Source: Galerina marginata (Eukaryota; Basidiomycota; Agaricomycetes; Agaricales; Galerinaceae). From it: a stretch of 64,000 nt of DNA. The translations under genes and the position numbers were made by a program. Positions 10,571-22,984 of the stretch are shown piece after piece; position 1 is the first letter of the stretch; each line of letters begins with the position of its first letter. The stretch covers positions 496,001 to 560,000 of the forward strand of contig JAECYW010000008.1 of assembly GCA_023014335.1 (NCBI GenBank), given 5' to 3'. A model generated the notes under the pieces. It ran no database searches, was not told the origin of the DNA, and worked only from the letters and a program-made list of their open reading frames with translations.

Positions 10571-13047
10571 TCAAGGTCTAAAATATGTCGCCTTTGACCG
10601 GGGAATTGTAACATTTCGGCCAGGGTATTCTGAATTCGATGCTCGAATGTTAATGACTGCTTCTTCCGTTGTATTCTTCGAGGCTGACGCGACATTTGCA
10701 CCCGTTGCGGGTGCGAACCACCAGAGTGTCGTAACTCCAACGGGGAAGGTATAAGTAGCCTACACGGCTTTAAATAAATAGAATAACAGGATGGTGGAGA
10801 CGAACTAACCTGCATACCCCGGAATTCAATGGTCGTTGTTACAGGCTGAGGATTCCATGTAGTGGATGCGCTGTCATCCCCTGGGGTAACTTACTCAAAA
10901 CTAGGGTTTTCTGCAAGGATTTAACGCAAACTCACAGTTCAAAACGACGATCGAATATTGAAGCCAGTCGGTCGACGAAACACGACCAGTAACATAGGCT
11001 CCAACTCTCAAAGCCCAACTCAGCGAGCCTCCGACGGAAACGCCAATCCTTTGGCCAAATGGACCTCCTGGGTCCTTGGGTATGATAGCTTTAGAAGCTT
11101 GGGCCATTGAATAGACTAGAAAAGAATTGATTAGTCTGATACGCAAGGAGGTGTGTAGATCCGTGGGCTCACATTCTTGATTGAATGAATAACTTCCGTC
11201 GCTATTCACTGTAACCAGAGGTCGACAGCCGGGTCCGCCACAGCTATTCGTCCCAGGGAGTTTAGGATTACCGTTTCCGTCCAGCGCAATATTCCACATA
11301 AGGCCCTGGTAACTTTTAAGTTTAAATTCGAAGCACTGCCTAGGTTAATTCCTACCGATTGCGAAAAGTGCTCCAAACTGCCAACCCAACTGGACATAAG
11401 GTAAATGTGTATCCCCTAAAAATACCAAGAATCTCTTACAGGTTATCTATATACCACTGGAAACTAATAAACAAGTTGTAAACGATGAGGTTTGGAAAAG
11501 CCTTACCTTGATGTCACTCCACCAATCCGACCCGAAAGTACCGGAACATTCTGTGAAATAGATAGCCTGGACACCGAGAGGCATTATTAAGGAAAAGAAA
11601 CTACGATCAGGATTTTTACCTTGGATGGATAGGCGTTATGGAATTGGTCTTGATTGGATACGGACCCTGCGTAACAGTGAAAAGCCACTCCGGCATAAGC
11701 ATTTGCTGCCGAATTCATCTGTGTGCTCAAGTTAGAGTAGGCTTATTTGGATACAGGCGACGGATATACCAGCTGAACTGGATAAGCGCCTGCATCGTCC
11801 CAGTTATGCTGAAGCATTTGTTAACATGAATCCGCGATTGTGATAAAAGGCTAAAATTACCTCATATCCGACTACTTTAACGTTGGAGAGAGAATTAGAG
11901 TTTAGGAGCGACCGTAGAGAGGTAGCGATTTGACCCTCGACCGTCGGAGTCATAGTACAAGTGGGGTATGTTGGATTGCTATTCTGCGGTTCGTTCTAGA
12001 GGGTGGGTTAGGGACGAAACACGCATCGCAAACGACGGAAAATACAGACCTGAATGCTGATCGCGTAAACGGGAAGCCCTTGATTCTGAAATCCTTGTAC
12101 CGCTTTGAGAAGGTACGTAGCATCTAATACAGAAAGTTCAACTCATGATCAATATAAATTGGTATTCGGTCAAGCCTTACAGGGGGTGCCAACGTATTGT
12201 GGTTTAATCGAGCCTCCGTTCATGGTGCCGCTGTCCTTCATCCAACCAGGCTGTGGAACTTGTTGGGCGAGGCGGCTCTAATTTAAACTTAGATATGCTC
12301 ACCGGCGACCATGGGGTCAAGTGAATCTTTATAGCGTTGTTGATCGACTGAATATCCTTAAGGACGGAAAATACATAAGAGGGTATTTTATTGATGTTGA
12401 AGTTCGAAAAGCTGGTATCGCCACTGGTGTCATCCAAACTATAAACTTTAGAAGATTCAGCATATTATCGATCCCATTAGGTGTTGGGAAATACGTACGA
12501 CTTGCAGAGAAGTCCGAAGATCCTATAGGTACTCGTATGTAGTTGAGTCCGGCCGAATTCGCGGCGTACGTTGGCCCAAACATATACCCCAAGAGATTCC
12601 AATAATTCCCCGAATTCTTTGACTATAATACCACCTGTTAGTTTGAGTCAGAATAGAAATATTGACTGAACCTTGAGATTATTCAGAGTCAGAGCGGACG
12701 AGTCGGCTAATTGAAAAATTTCATCAGATTCGTGTACGGCTGAATATCCTGAGTGAACGCCGCACTCAAGGATCCACCAAATCCAGCGATCGACTGATAT
12801 TTGGTTGCATCGTTGACAACTATATCGGCACTTCCGATTGGACCAGGAGTTGCAAAATTAATCGGAGATGATGGCGCCAGAGACGTAAAGAGCTTGGACC
12901 GATCCCAGGTGGTTTGCCACTAAAAGCGCTGTTCATCAGGGGAGTAAAACAGCGGCAAGCGTGCCAACGACGTACGATATCCCATATTTGTTGAGAGTTG
13001 ACAGGCCCCAGTATGATTGAGAGATAAAAGAATGATGAAACGCGCAT
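10571..13047 (-). CDS. Glycoside hydrolase family 30, endo-beta-1,6-glucanase
   Basis: Sixteen exons join in frame: 13047-12976, 12919-12766, 12706-12672, 12622-12499, 12445-12303, 12250-12181, 12123-12050, 11995-11861, 11808-11770, 11718-11620, 11566-11507, 11415-11356, 11305-11173, 11115-10936, 10880-10810 and 10759-10571. They give 545 residues. The N-terminus is a signal peptide (MRVSSFFYLSIILGPVNS), so the enzyme is secreted. Family motifs are GFGGSLTDSSALTL, YIRVPIGSSDFS, DDTSGDTSFSNF, LTPWSPPGWMKDS, the acid/base glutamate in QNEPQ, and the nucleophile glutamate in YFTECSG. The C-terminal beta-sandwich includes SCGGPGCRP and GQRIGVSVGGSLSWALRV. Fungal GH30 enzymes of this type cleave beta-1,6-glucan, either of their own wall or of other fungi. 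All motifs are intact, so the gene is probably functional. Confidence 0.93.
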
Positions 13048-14860
13048 GGTTCCTTAATCGATGGAAACAGAAGTGGGATGGCCTTCTTATAGTCGTGCTT
13101 CATTGGCAAGCAAATGTGATGATATCCAGAACTCGGTATCACGCGGCGGATCTCGTTGAATTCGTAATGACGAGGCCTCTGTCAGGCGGGAGTAGCGGTA
13201 GTGTCAACTGGACACAGAAGAAAACGTTTGATCTATTATGCTGACCGATTGCAGAGCGATAGATGTAAAGTGCTTTTGGTCTCCTTCTGGATGAGAAACA
13301 GGAGCGTGTTTTCCATTAAAGCGAATCACGAGGATGCTGAACCATGTCGCAGCATCTGTTCCGTTTGTACAGTCGATTAGTTCACGGTTAAATACCAGCA
13401 TCGGAGGAGGTAATCCCATAGTAAGATGTTTTCGCGAAATAGAAGGAAGCTCCTGGAAATTTATATAAATTGACATAGAAGAAGCAGAGCTAACTTGGTT
13501 ATGGGCATACGATGGAAGCCGAATGTCGGTATCGCGAAGAAAATCGGCAACGACGGGTGCGCTCGGGGAGGACCCCAGTCAATGTCGGCAGAGCTCAAAT
13601 GGCAATTCGTCGAAGTCAATCATTCGTGAAGCAGTGAACCACGTGTTTCTGCGCATCAAAGAGACAAAACCGGACCAAGAGCGCAGGTGCCCTGCATCCA
13701 GCACTTATGAGTTCCGGGTAGATATCCCTGCGAGGACTAATAATTGCGAATTCCGGAGAACTCAACATGCTGACAATACGGATTTTCCCGTTGGAGAAAC
13801 AGTAGGTCGGCAGATAAGGACCCAAGTTCGACTGCACATGCTTCCAGTACTACTGTTCCGAGGTTAGCGTAAGGTTGGGCCGATGACCTAGATAGCAAGA
13901 GCTTCGATTCTCCGTAGACAAAGTCAGGCCAAAGGGAGCACGTGGATAGGAGACGAGTGACTTTGCGGAAGCACCAGCTGCGATACTACTTGAACGATAA
14001 CCAGACTGTCTTTGTGAGATCCAGAAATATTTCAGTCTCGCTCACATGCTGCGGGAATTCTGTTCGTCGGCACACCTATGAAACATCTCTCCGAAGCCGA
14101 GAGTCCCTGACCTGAGCCATTTGGAATCGGAAATGTTCTTGCCTTCGAAAGTGGTCACAGGTTGCTTGGACACCAGAACGAAAATGGCGGAAAATATTTT
14201 CTGCGACTCATGAGTGGTGTTTGGGCTGCCTTCAACGTTGAGCTATTCAGATGAACCCATGGTCAGTCAAGCGATAGCTAAATTGGAATGCAATACTGAA
14301 CCGCCGTGAATGTGCCACTAGTCGAGCTCTTGTAGCCTGATTGTCCAAGGATGTGATGAATATCAACCCACTGAAAGCCCGAAGTTGTAGCGAAACGGTT
14401 TGATTGCAATAGAACAAATCTAGAGACTTCAGGGGAGAATAGGAAGTTCAAGTTAGCCGACCAGGTTCAAGTTGAAGGCAATGGACTGGACGATGCCATC
14501 AAAGATGACGCTCCTATTTGCACCTGTTAATTTCTGAGGTTAGTCGAGATCTAAAGCAAATACACTTCTTGCCAGTGGTGCATGAGATCAAACGATTGTT
14601 ACAGGATCTAATAAAGATGTTATATAGTACAGTACCGCTGTATAGAAAGCCAAAGAGTCGTCGTATAAGCAAGTAATATTCCCAACAAAAATCGGAGCCA
14701 GGTAGGTATACATACGACCACTAAAAACACCCGTTATGAAGACCCTTGGTACATTTATTCGAGTACATTGTCCCACAAACTTGATTCCATATTTCATCTG
14801 TTCTCCTTAAATATTATAGACCAAGCTTTTTCACGGAGGAATGGCGCCAGAGTAACAGAT
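13048..14860. other. Region without a recognised gene; possible fragments of an unidentified minus-strand gene
   Basis: Two minus-strand open stretches stand out. One at 14797-14588 begins with a true ATG and is hydrophobic and tyrosine-rich (ends LYDDSLAFYTAV). Another around 14540-14280 includes RSVIFDGIVQSIAFNLNL. A third lies at 13476-13204. They could be exons of one decayed or heavily spliced gene, but no splice chain or family could be established. Confidence 0.3.
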
Positions 14861-17402
14861 TTATAAGATAAATTGTCGATTCAGATCCTGTCAATTCAAG
14901 CAGAAACAAAAAACTTTTGAGCGACATAGATTTTGAAAAGGAGTTAATGGAACACGCTCACCACAGGGTGCGTCCCAGAGAGTTGTGCTTTCTGATGATA
15001 CTTCGGAATAAGGATGTCTCTAAGGAAGGAGGACGGGGGACCAGGGATTAGATCAACGATCGAGAGGTGCAAGTTAAGGTTGAGAAGAGAAAGCGACGCG
15101 GGCAGATGGTAAAAGGCGGAAAAAGATAAAGACGGATCTCGAAGCTTACCGGAGATGCTTCAACAGCTCTTCATAAGTTTGGTGTGGGTTGTTCTCTATC
15201 ATCGATCTTCGTCAGACTATCGACCAAGATTCGGAGAGAAGTTGAAGGGATAGGGGCAAGACGTACGTAAACTCTGAATCAAAGCCTGTAGAAAGAAAGA
15301 AATTATGTTCGTTAGTTGCAACACGATGGAGGAAGTACTTATAACAGAATCAAAACTCACGTAGCTCATAGCCCCTACGGCCACGCCACCATGGAAGGTG
15401 TCTGCGCTCTTTTCGTCATCCTTACAAGCTGCAAACGAGATCTACAAGTTATTCAAATGTAACGCCGTTCAGTTAAGGGCTACACAGGATTCTGGGGAGT
15501 TACGAAAGACGTACTACATCGGCAGCAGGAGCCATCCCCCGCTCATGAGCACGTTTACTGATGTGCGATATCCCGCGAAGACGACCATGAGCAGAGTGCT
15601 AGGACGGCGAAAGTAAATTCAAACGAGATGTCAATGCCCTGGCGAATTACATACAAGGTATGGAAGATCTGTAGGAAAGCGAATAGTAAGCAAAAGCGAG
15701 ACTGAAAGAGGGATGGAAGAAGAAAGTCGATGGGCGGTAGGTTTTGGTAGGAACTTTGATCGTACCTAATACAGTTCCTGAATGACATGACTGAATGGCG
15801 GTCAGAAGTCAGAAACACTTGGTGGGTAGAAGGAGGAAATTATCACGCACGTCAATTACTGCCTAGTGATGAGAAATAACGTTGAGAACCTAAGTCAAGG
15901 TAGGAACCGGGAACAAACCGTTAGACGACACCCAGAGGGGAGAGGAGCGACTAGAGCTTGATGTAATTCCTACGAAAATCAAGGGTGAACATAGTCAGTT
16001 ATGACCAGAGAAGGTTGTGGCTGTGGTAGCTCACGTCGTCGATGATATCATCCGTGTCATCGTAGTCGACGGGGAAGATCACTATAGAGGAGGCGGCGTA
16101 ACAATTAGATCACTGAGTAGAAGACTATCGAGATGAACGATCGACCTTCGTCCATGCCATCAGCTTCTTTGCCTGATGCATCGGGAGATTGACCTCCATG
16201 GCCCGAATCTATCGTAGGAAGTGTATTAGCACAAGATCTCGAAGTGAAGAGAAAGTTAAATGAGACGAACAGTGGAAGAAGAGCGAGTCGTGCATCTGCG
16301 CTCCCTTTACAAGCCAGCCCATCGCGTTGAACATTTCCTTCCGTGTCGGGCGGAGGGAACTGCTCCCTCTGCCATCGTCGGTGAGGAGGAGAATATCTCG
16401 CGATTTGAACCCGTAATAGTCTGCGAAAGGATACCAGTCGTATAAGTGTCAAGTCAGAATGAAAAAATGGTTGACTTACCCATTAGAAATTGTCGCATGT
16501 TCCTGGCGTCGTTCGCACATCCTTTCAGTTCATCCTTCTGCCCAACATAGTTGATTCCAATCTGGAGTGCTGGATCATTAAGTTTTGATTCCGAAAATAT
16601 ATCAGGCCGAAATTGACTTACGCAAACAGCTTTCTTCCTGCCCGTACAATTCGACCAGCAAAACTTGGGGTGCAACGGAATAAGCTGGAGATATTTCTGA
16701 ATCGCATCGTCTATGAACCCTCTGTCTCCACTGTAGTCCGCGCTCGCCGGTGCATGATAACTTGTAGAGGCTCCGGCACCTGACGGAGCTCTGCCTGCCG
16801 CATAGCTGTGACGGCCGTGCTCCTGCGGGAGGTATCCATCATCTGATTCTCTACTTCTAGGCTCACGTTGCGGGTAATCGTACTGGTGTGAATCCGAGTA
16901 ACGAGCCCGCGAACGATCCGGATAAGAATCGTCAGAATCGCGGTCGCGACGGTAGCGCCGCCGAGGTGAAGGGGTACGATCGCGTCCATGGTACGAGCTG
17001 CTGTATGATGGAGCAAATGGCTCCCGGTCGTCATCATACTCAGAATCGGTGTAGGCCCCCCGGGGATGGCTATGTGAGCTTCGGTACGAGCGTGCAGGTT
17101 CGCGATCAGAACCAATCGAGTCCCGATGATTGGGCCGATAGGAGCCTTCAGCAGAGTAGGCATTGGTGTCATATATCGGCGTGACCATTATCGCCTTAGG
17201 CGCTGGGTAAAACCTGGAAATTTCAGTGGGGTCCAATCAGTGATATTGTGAAAGAACATTGATGTAAGAATTCTGACTTCGGTAACGGACCGTTTGGCTT
17301 CCTGTGTGAAACATAAATGTAGTCCTTCGCGGATAGAAAGCAGACTTACACCATAAGCTGCTGTCGTGACAAGTCCAGGTGTATGGCTTGAGAACGAGAC
17401 AT
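14861..17402 (-). CDS. Metacaspase (type I, caspase-like cysteine protease)
   Basis: The exon chain, in frame, is 17402-17350 (tentative), 17213-16622, 16561-16480, 16420-16271, 16208-16146, 16081-16035, 15969-15919, 15862-15851, 15790-15766, 15668-15655, 15598-15515, 15441-15361, 15285-15267, 15195-15150, 15019-14962 and 14887-14861. The N-terminal region of about 180 residues is Arg/Ser/Tyr-rich and disordered, as in type I metacaspases. The p20 part shows IGINYVGQKDELKGCANDA, DILLLTDD, catalytic His in YSGHGGQ and catalytic Cys in AVIDSCHSG. The p10 part contains ISFAACKDDEKSAD and GAMSYA, ending GTHPVDLNRQFIL. Metacaspases are calcium-dependent Arg/Lys-specific proteases involved in stress responses and fungal cell death. 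ATG 17188 is an alternative start if the tentative first exon is wrong. Catalytic residues are intact. Confidence 0.92.
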
Positions 17403-17889
17403 GGTCAGTGGGCGGGATGAATGAATCGAACGTGAAGATTGCTTGGCAAGAGACAAGGTAAATGAACCGGGTAGAAGGCTCCGCCAAACATAGCCAAACT
17501 TATGACATCATCAGTTTATATATAAGCCGGACCCATGAACGCACCTTGTTGAACCCAACGATTTTCATTTTTGAAGTCATTTACAGTGCTCTCCAACTGA
17601 AATGGGATTGAAGGGAACGAAACTATGTTATGTCCTGAATTGGCTTACATCCACCGCTGGTCCACCATCTCCCATTTCTCCTGCGGCAAACCCAGACGAT
17701 TGATTTCCTCAGATTTCCTCCCATCAGCCGAGAGACTTAGGCAATTAGAGGTTGATGGCGGCACGAAGCCCTTAGCCAGCTCTTGGTCCCTGGAATTTTC
17801 AAAATATGTATTTCTGGAAAGGCAAAACGAAGACGACAGAAGACGCAACGCAAACACTTCGGTGAACAAGTATGATCTACATGGCTCAG
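17403..17889. other. Intergenic region
   Basis: Upstream flank of the metacaspase. Short overlapping open frames on both strands have no recognisable motif. Nothing else seen. Confidence 0.4.
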
Positions 17890-18290
17890 CAGAATAAAAT
17901 CAAATCTACGTTTACCATCTCCGGCCAGTTTTCTTCTGGGAACTACTGCGTAAAGACGGAACATGGCCCGCATTGCTGGCAGATCTGTTCTTGCGTTCTG
18001 GCACGCGGAAAGATTTCCGCCGCAGTTGTTAATTACTAGCTCCCATGGGCGAAAACCACTCGCCAAAGTTCCCATCGATTCATGGCATTCGACAATTCCC
18101 CGGGTCCTGAGCCCAGTCGCACCTTGATGTGGGCAGAAATTCTTCATAAACCGGACTGCGACAATACTGTGCACACATATTGCAAATCCGTGAGGCCTGT
18201 CGCAAGAGTATATGGGCCGGCTATTGCCCTACTTTGGCCTTCCGTGGTGGCAAAATCTTAGGCGCCCTTAAAATTGTTATTTTAGCTGCC
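17890..18290 (+). pseudogene. Relic of the last exon of a BTB-family gene
   Basis: Reading rightward, the sequence resembles exon 3 of the nearby BTB genes, with several frame breaks. A splice acceptor-like CCGGCCAG near 17930 is followed by decayed sequence. The stretch around 18165-18250 then reads CAHILQIREACRKSIWAG, matching the FCPHCFKDM...ARQKMWENLP region that ends intact members. The equivalent relic recurs about 6.4 kb downstream at about 24285-24640, showing that both belong to a duplicated block. No start codon or BTB core remains. Confidence 0.55.
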
Positions 18291-18639
18291 GTCTTGGGGC
18301 CATTTTCCAAGTGGCTGAATATTCGTGCGCTTGTATTTTGGGTCTTCCTGTTCATGTATTTTATGGACTGACTAGACATGGTTTGAAGTTAGGCAGGCTG
18401 AACTCGGGCTCGAAGCAACTTTGAGGTAGCTTGGTAGCAAGTCCCAGTCTACTGCGAGGATCTCGACCTTCCAGTTCTTTCGTACCTTTCTTTGCGGTCC
18501 AAATGAATTCCGAATAACGTAATGCGCTTATCCACCACGTGTAATGACAACACGTTCTGTCGAGCTCAGGCCTTCTCACACCTTCGATCTCACACCTCCT
18601 TCAATCTTCGTTACGCCGACCTCAGCTCTTCGCTCTTCG

Positions 18640-19760
18640 ATGTCACAGCCAAGTTCGCCGTCTATGACCCCAGATACGGTGCGCCTGCTGGATCCAGAGG
18701 GTATTATCAAGGCTCGTGATGTAAACAAATTGAAGCGATCTGACTACTGGTTCGACGATGGTACCATCATATTACAAGCTGAAAACACCCAGTTTCGTGT
18801 TCATCGCAGCATACTAGCTCGAAACTCGAATGTTTTTAGAGACATGTTCTCACTGCCAAAAGTTTCTGATGAGGAACCATTGGTTGACGGGTGTGTGGTG
18901 GTACGTGTTGCAGATGACCCACATCGCTGGGAACTTTTGTTTAGCATTTTATACGACAATGCTATGTGTGTCTTCAAAATATTTCTTTAAGTTGCTTGCT
19001 AACTGTTCTTTTCTATCCCTCTAGGATGTTTCAACGGACTGATGCTTGGTCCTTATTAAACTTGCTCGCCACCATGCTCGTCATGGGGAAAAAATATGAG
19101 TTTGAGAAACTCAGAGCTGATGCTCTCTACCGGCTCAGTGTCGAACTTCCAAACACCCTCCAGGCTTGGGACCGCCAGTTCCACGGCTATGCCCCAAGAA
19201 GGATGCCTGGACTGGAATTTGATGTTCTCTCGCTTTTAATTCAAGAAGGACTCAATGGCTTTCTTCCTGCTGCCTTCCTTGCCTGTCTCAGGTTTCGAAC
19301 CACGGTACGTTTAATGCCTGGAAACCCGAAATTTACCCTCACTTCCCAGTCTAAGGCAGAAATCATGACTGGCTGGCTCCAACAAGGTGGCATCAGGATG
19401 GGTCTCTCCGATTCATCGAAAGCAGATTTAATCTATGCGCGTGAAAGTCTCTCCGTTGCGATGTCCGAATGCACCTACGGACTACTCCATGGCTCGAAAA
19501 ACATTATCCCCGGCGCCAACTGCGCCAACCCCACGAAGTGTACTAATACGCGTTTGAAGAAACTGGACACACAATTCGTCACTTTCCCGCCGTCTCCAAA
19601 ATTTTCTTTGGACCCTTGCCCAAAATGGATCACTGACGAATTCTGTGACCCGTGTGCCACAATGTTCCGTACAGCATTTGAGGCCGGACGCAATCGGATA
19701 TGGCGCGAACTACCCCAACATTTTCGAATGGCTGGGTGGGACGGTCTGAAATATCAGTAG
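18640..19760 (+). CDS. BTB/POZ domain protein (tandem copy A)
   Basis: Three exons, 18640-18965, 19025-19304 and 19356-19760, give about 336 residues. The start MSQPSSPSMTPDT is chosen because copy B has the same start. An upstream ATG at 18544 exists only in this copy (GTG in copy B). The BTB core is YWFDDGTIILQAENTQFRVHR, DMFSLPK and VDGCVVVRVADDPHRW...ILYDN. The second exon has MGKKYEFEKLRADALYRL and ends FLPAAFLACLRF. The C-terminal exon carries paired cysteines, ANCANPTKC and EFCDPCATM, which could bind a metal ion. The expected role is protein-protein interaction, possibly as a cullin-3 adaptor. Copy B at 25107-26230 is a close paralogue. Confidence 0.88.
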
Positions 19761-20006
19761 ATAAAATTACGCAACCGGCTGACACAAAAAAGTTACAGTT
19801 TAATAGCAGCAGGTCCGCAATCACATATACTTACAGGAAGCGCCGGATGGCGAACCGCCCACTTGAATCACACCAAAGTAATTATTCTGTACGAGTCGAT
19901 AATGTTTCAGTTGATAATGTAAGGAACATACACTCAGCAAGATTTTGTATTAGCTTCTGGGTTGTCGTTTTGCGTCCTTTACATAATCTTGCACTATAAG
20001 AAATTG

Positions 20007-21315
20007 TCACTCCTCGTCTGTGAACACGGCCTCTTCCTCTGAGTATTCCTCCTCCGATGTACACTCCGAGTCAGAGTCAGAGCCAGAGTCCGGCGGTGTC
20101 CACTCCGAATCCGTGCTTTCATCATCTGAGTCTTCCTCCTCCTCCAATGTGTCCTGATGGTCGTACCCCTCGTCCTCCTCGGAGTACCCCCCGGGGCCCT
20201 GCTCTGTGTCTTCCTCTTGCAGCCAGATCCGCTGGACTCTCCAGTCCGACGACTCCTCCTTCGGCGAGAATGTCTCCCCCTCCGGTACCCACTTACTGTA
20301 CATCAGTTCTCCCCAATTCCCTCGAACGAACCGACTGTTTGACAATTCTTTAAAAACAAAGCGCAGATAAGGATCCCTGTTCTTGGCGTGCTGTTTTATC
20401 CACGGTCCCTGAACTTTACTTCTTTCCTCCAGGTATTGTGCCAGACCAATTGTCATTTGCACTTAGTTCCGATGGATTAATCTTAAGAGTCAATTGGGAT
20501 TTGAAATGCTTACCGTTGCCCTGGAAAAAGCTACGTTTCATATCGTTAAACCACTTGGGGACGCTTTGAACGAGGTTAGGACTTTCTTTAAGGATTTCAG
20601 CAAGTTTTGCCATTGTGGACAAGTCGAAACCTCCCGCAGCGAATTTCTCGCCGAGTTTTTTTCGAGCCCTTTTGAGGAATCTGGAGTTGTTGATCATATG
20701 AGCTACAACGGCGATCTCCAGGACGTGCTCTATGTGAAGTTTCAATTGCTGTGAAGGCGATGAGTTTTAGTCTGGTCTTGGAGTATATTTACTGACTTGT
20801 TCTGTTTTTCCCTTGGGGTTCAAACCTGTGATAAATTCACTTACTCCCGCCTTCCTTTTATCTGGGTTCCCCAGATCAATTCGGAGCGCTCGACGGGCGG
20901 TCGCAGCTTGTGAGTTGAAAACTCGCGCATCGCGCAAATACCCATTGCAACCATCAATGCCGCTCGAAGGAGGATCTATAAATTCCGTATCCCAACAATA
21001 GGCAAAGAATAATTGCGCCACTTTGTTCGCTCTATTTGCATCGCCTGGAGCGGGAAAAGTCAGAAAAGAATATGGATAGGTAGATAAAAGCGACTTTCTA
21101 AGATCCATTAGTCCGACCGTTGCCAAGATGGTTTTCATTTCTAATGCGGCGTGCTTTACGAGCCTGCTTTTAGTTCCTACTGTTATGAAGTTGAGTCAAA
21201 AGGAACGAAAGGTGTTTGGATATAGCATACCCCGCTGAAAGTGGCGGAGGTTGATAAACTTGCAGAAATCCTTGAGGCATTCATTTGCTTGTTCTTTGTA
21301 CAGTTCCTTTGGCAT
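20007..21315 (-). CDS. Orphan protein with highly acidic C-terminal tail
   Basis: Four exons, 21315-21231, 21179-20797, 20748-20514 and 20461-20007, join in frame to 385 residues, starting MPKELYKEQANEC. I recognise no family. The first two thirds are probably helical and folded: LMDLRKSLLSTYPYSF, VAQLFFAYCWDTEF and HVLEIAVVAHMINNS. The last 60 residues are almost entirely Glu, Asp and Ser (SEEDEGYDHQD, TLEEEEDSDDESTDSEW), a tail type common in chaperones and nuclear proteins. The gene lies between the two BTB duplication units but was not duplicated with them. The consistent exon phases support a real gene. The GTCAGT donor after exon 2 is slightly unusual. Confidence 0.7.
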
Positions 21316-22984
21316 GGTTCGAAGTCGAGATTAACTGAGCTAGCCGGTAGAGGCTAATGGGAGGAATTAAGGGAAATTATTCCTGCCTTGGACTACTTAA
21401 CCGGGAAAATATCAGACGGGGTGGAAATTTGACGGATTGGACTGACAAGAAGATTGACAGGGAAGGCGGTTCATAACGCCAATATGTATTCGATAGAAAC
21501 CATTCTCTAGGGGCCATTCTCACAAAGCATTCACTATGATGTGATTTTGGCCAACATAAATAACGGTCGTGCGGATCCTTGATTTGGTCCGTCAAAGAAC
21601 TGACTCCGTGGCATTCAGAATTTCGATCATTGCTTGTGGGTTCCCTGAAGCCACAGCTCAATGCCGTAAATTTGTTATCATTTGGTCTAAATCCCGACAA
21701 CAAAGGGGATTCGATCGCTAAGTGGATAGCCTTTAGTTTCGATATGCTTTCTCCAAGTCAGCCATGTCAATCTTTGACGACTTTCGCACTTACCCTCGCG
21801 CATTCGATTGTTAATTACCCTGTTTCTTCGACTTTCCTGCTTCTACGTGCGCATAGAAAAAATGACGCATGCATGGCCTTGCTCAGGAAAAACGCCGGAA
21901 TCCTGAGGAGTGTCAAAGGCGGAGAGCGGGTGATCAAAGTATAGATTAATAACGAGAACTTCATTGCGTAAATGTGACTCACGTCAATCATGTGACAACC
22001 AACGGGCAGACGACAGGGTGATTGGGTCCAATAAATCACCTGTTAAACATTGAATTTTATTACCAGACGTTCGTGAGCGTGTACGTTGCAAGGACGAATA
22101 CACGTCAAGCCTAACTGGGAGGTCGGACCTGCTTAGCTAAACATAGTAACCGAGCTTCGGCTCCAATGGGTGATTCAGTTACCAGGCGAAGGGAACTGGA
22201 TACTTTCCTAGATTTTCCTCCTTCGTGGCGAGATACAGTTTGGGAGCCAAGACCGGAGCGTGGACCGGAATGAGGCAAGATTGAGAGGGCAGCGTTTATA
22301 CCGCTTGTGCGTCTGAGATGGACGGCTATGCCAATTCAGGGTGCAAGTTGCAACGGGAAGAAGAATACGGATTGGCATAATTGAGATCTGGCAACAACGA
22401 AGGCGGCGGCCGTGATGCACCATGAGCATGAGGGAATTCGCCCGTATGTCTGCACATGATAGCCAGTTAGTTGTGGAATCCGATTCCACGATTACACTAG
22501 GCTCGATGTGGGAAGTTCAAGATAAGTCAGCAGATTGTCCTACATCTTTTAGCGCCTAAAATCACAGGTGACAGGCCCCGTGATTTGAGCAAAACAAGCT
22601 GAGCAGAATGCTTTCGCAAGACAGATCGCAGTTGGGAGTAGTCGGCAAGCTAATTATAACCACTCGCAGAGCAAAGGACCCATACAGGAGGACGAGCGAA
22701 GCCAGGTGTGTAGTCCTTTGGGTCCTTTACCTGGGCAAAGATGTGGTCCAATGGGGACTAGCTCAGCCGTTCTCGGGCGCACGAGAGGAAGTGGAAAACT
22801 CCATGTCAGGCCAAAGTATGAGTCAGAAGATGTCTTCCTCAGAAATAGCTCAGCGTCGTCAAAGTCAACGTGATATATGTGCTCAAGCTAGACCTCAGAC
22901 GCAAACATACCACATTAAGCCATGCACAGCGCGAGGAGGTAGTCTCTGATTTCCTGATGCGAGAACTAAATTCAGGAGCTTGAG
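21316..22984. other. Region without a recognised gene
   Basis: Several open frames of 60-120 codons on both strands lack motifs and splice support. Some of it may be old BTB-gene remains, because recognisable relics begin directly to the right. Nothing can be assigned. Confidence 0.4.

Larger units (their letters stand above)
17890..19985 (+). repeat. Segmental duplication, unit 1
   Basis: A block of about 2.1 kb recurs in direct orientation at about 24285-26420. Matching landmarks are the BTB exon-3 relic, the segment with GGGTCTTC(C/T)TGTTCATGTA (about 18340 and 24733), the shared 5' leader with CCACGTGT before the BTB gene, the whole BTB gene, and its 3' flank with ATAATGTTTCAGTTGATAA (about 19900 and 26338). 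Coding exons are the best conserved parts. The flanks have drifted with many small indels, so the duplication is not recent. Confidence 0.75.

Noticed and set aside
17214..17236. Metacaspase start at MDPTEISRFYP
   Set aside because: The first codon is TTG, and this stretch ends in a good TTTCCAG acceptor, so it is probably intron.
18544..18639. Upstream ATG extending the BTB gene copy A
   Set aside because: The equivalent codon in copy B is GTG and the leader is less conserved than the part after MSQP, so the downstream ATG is preferred.
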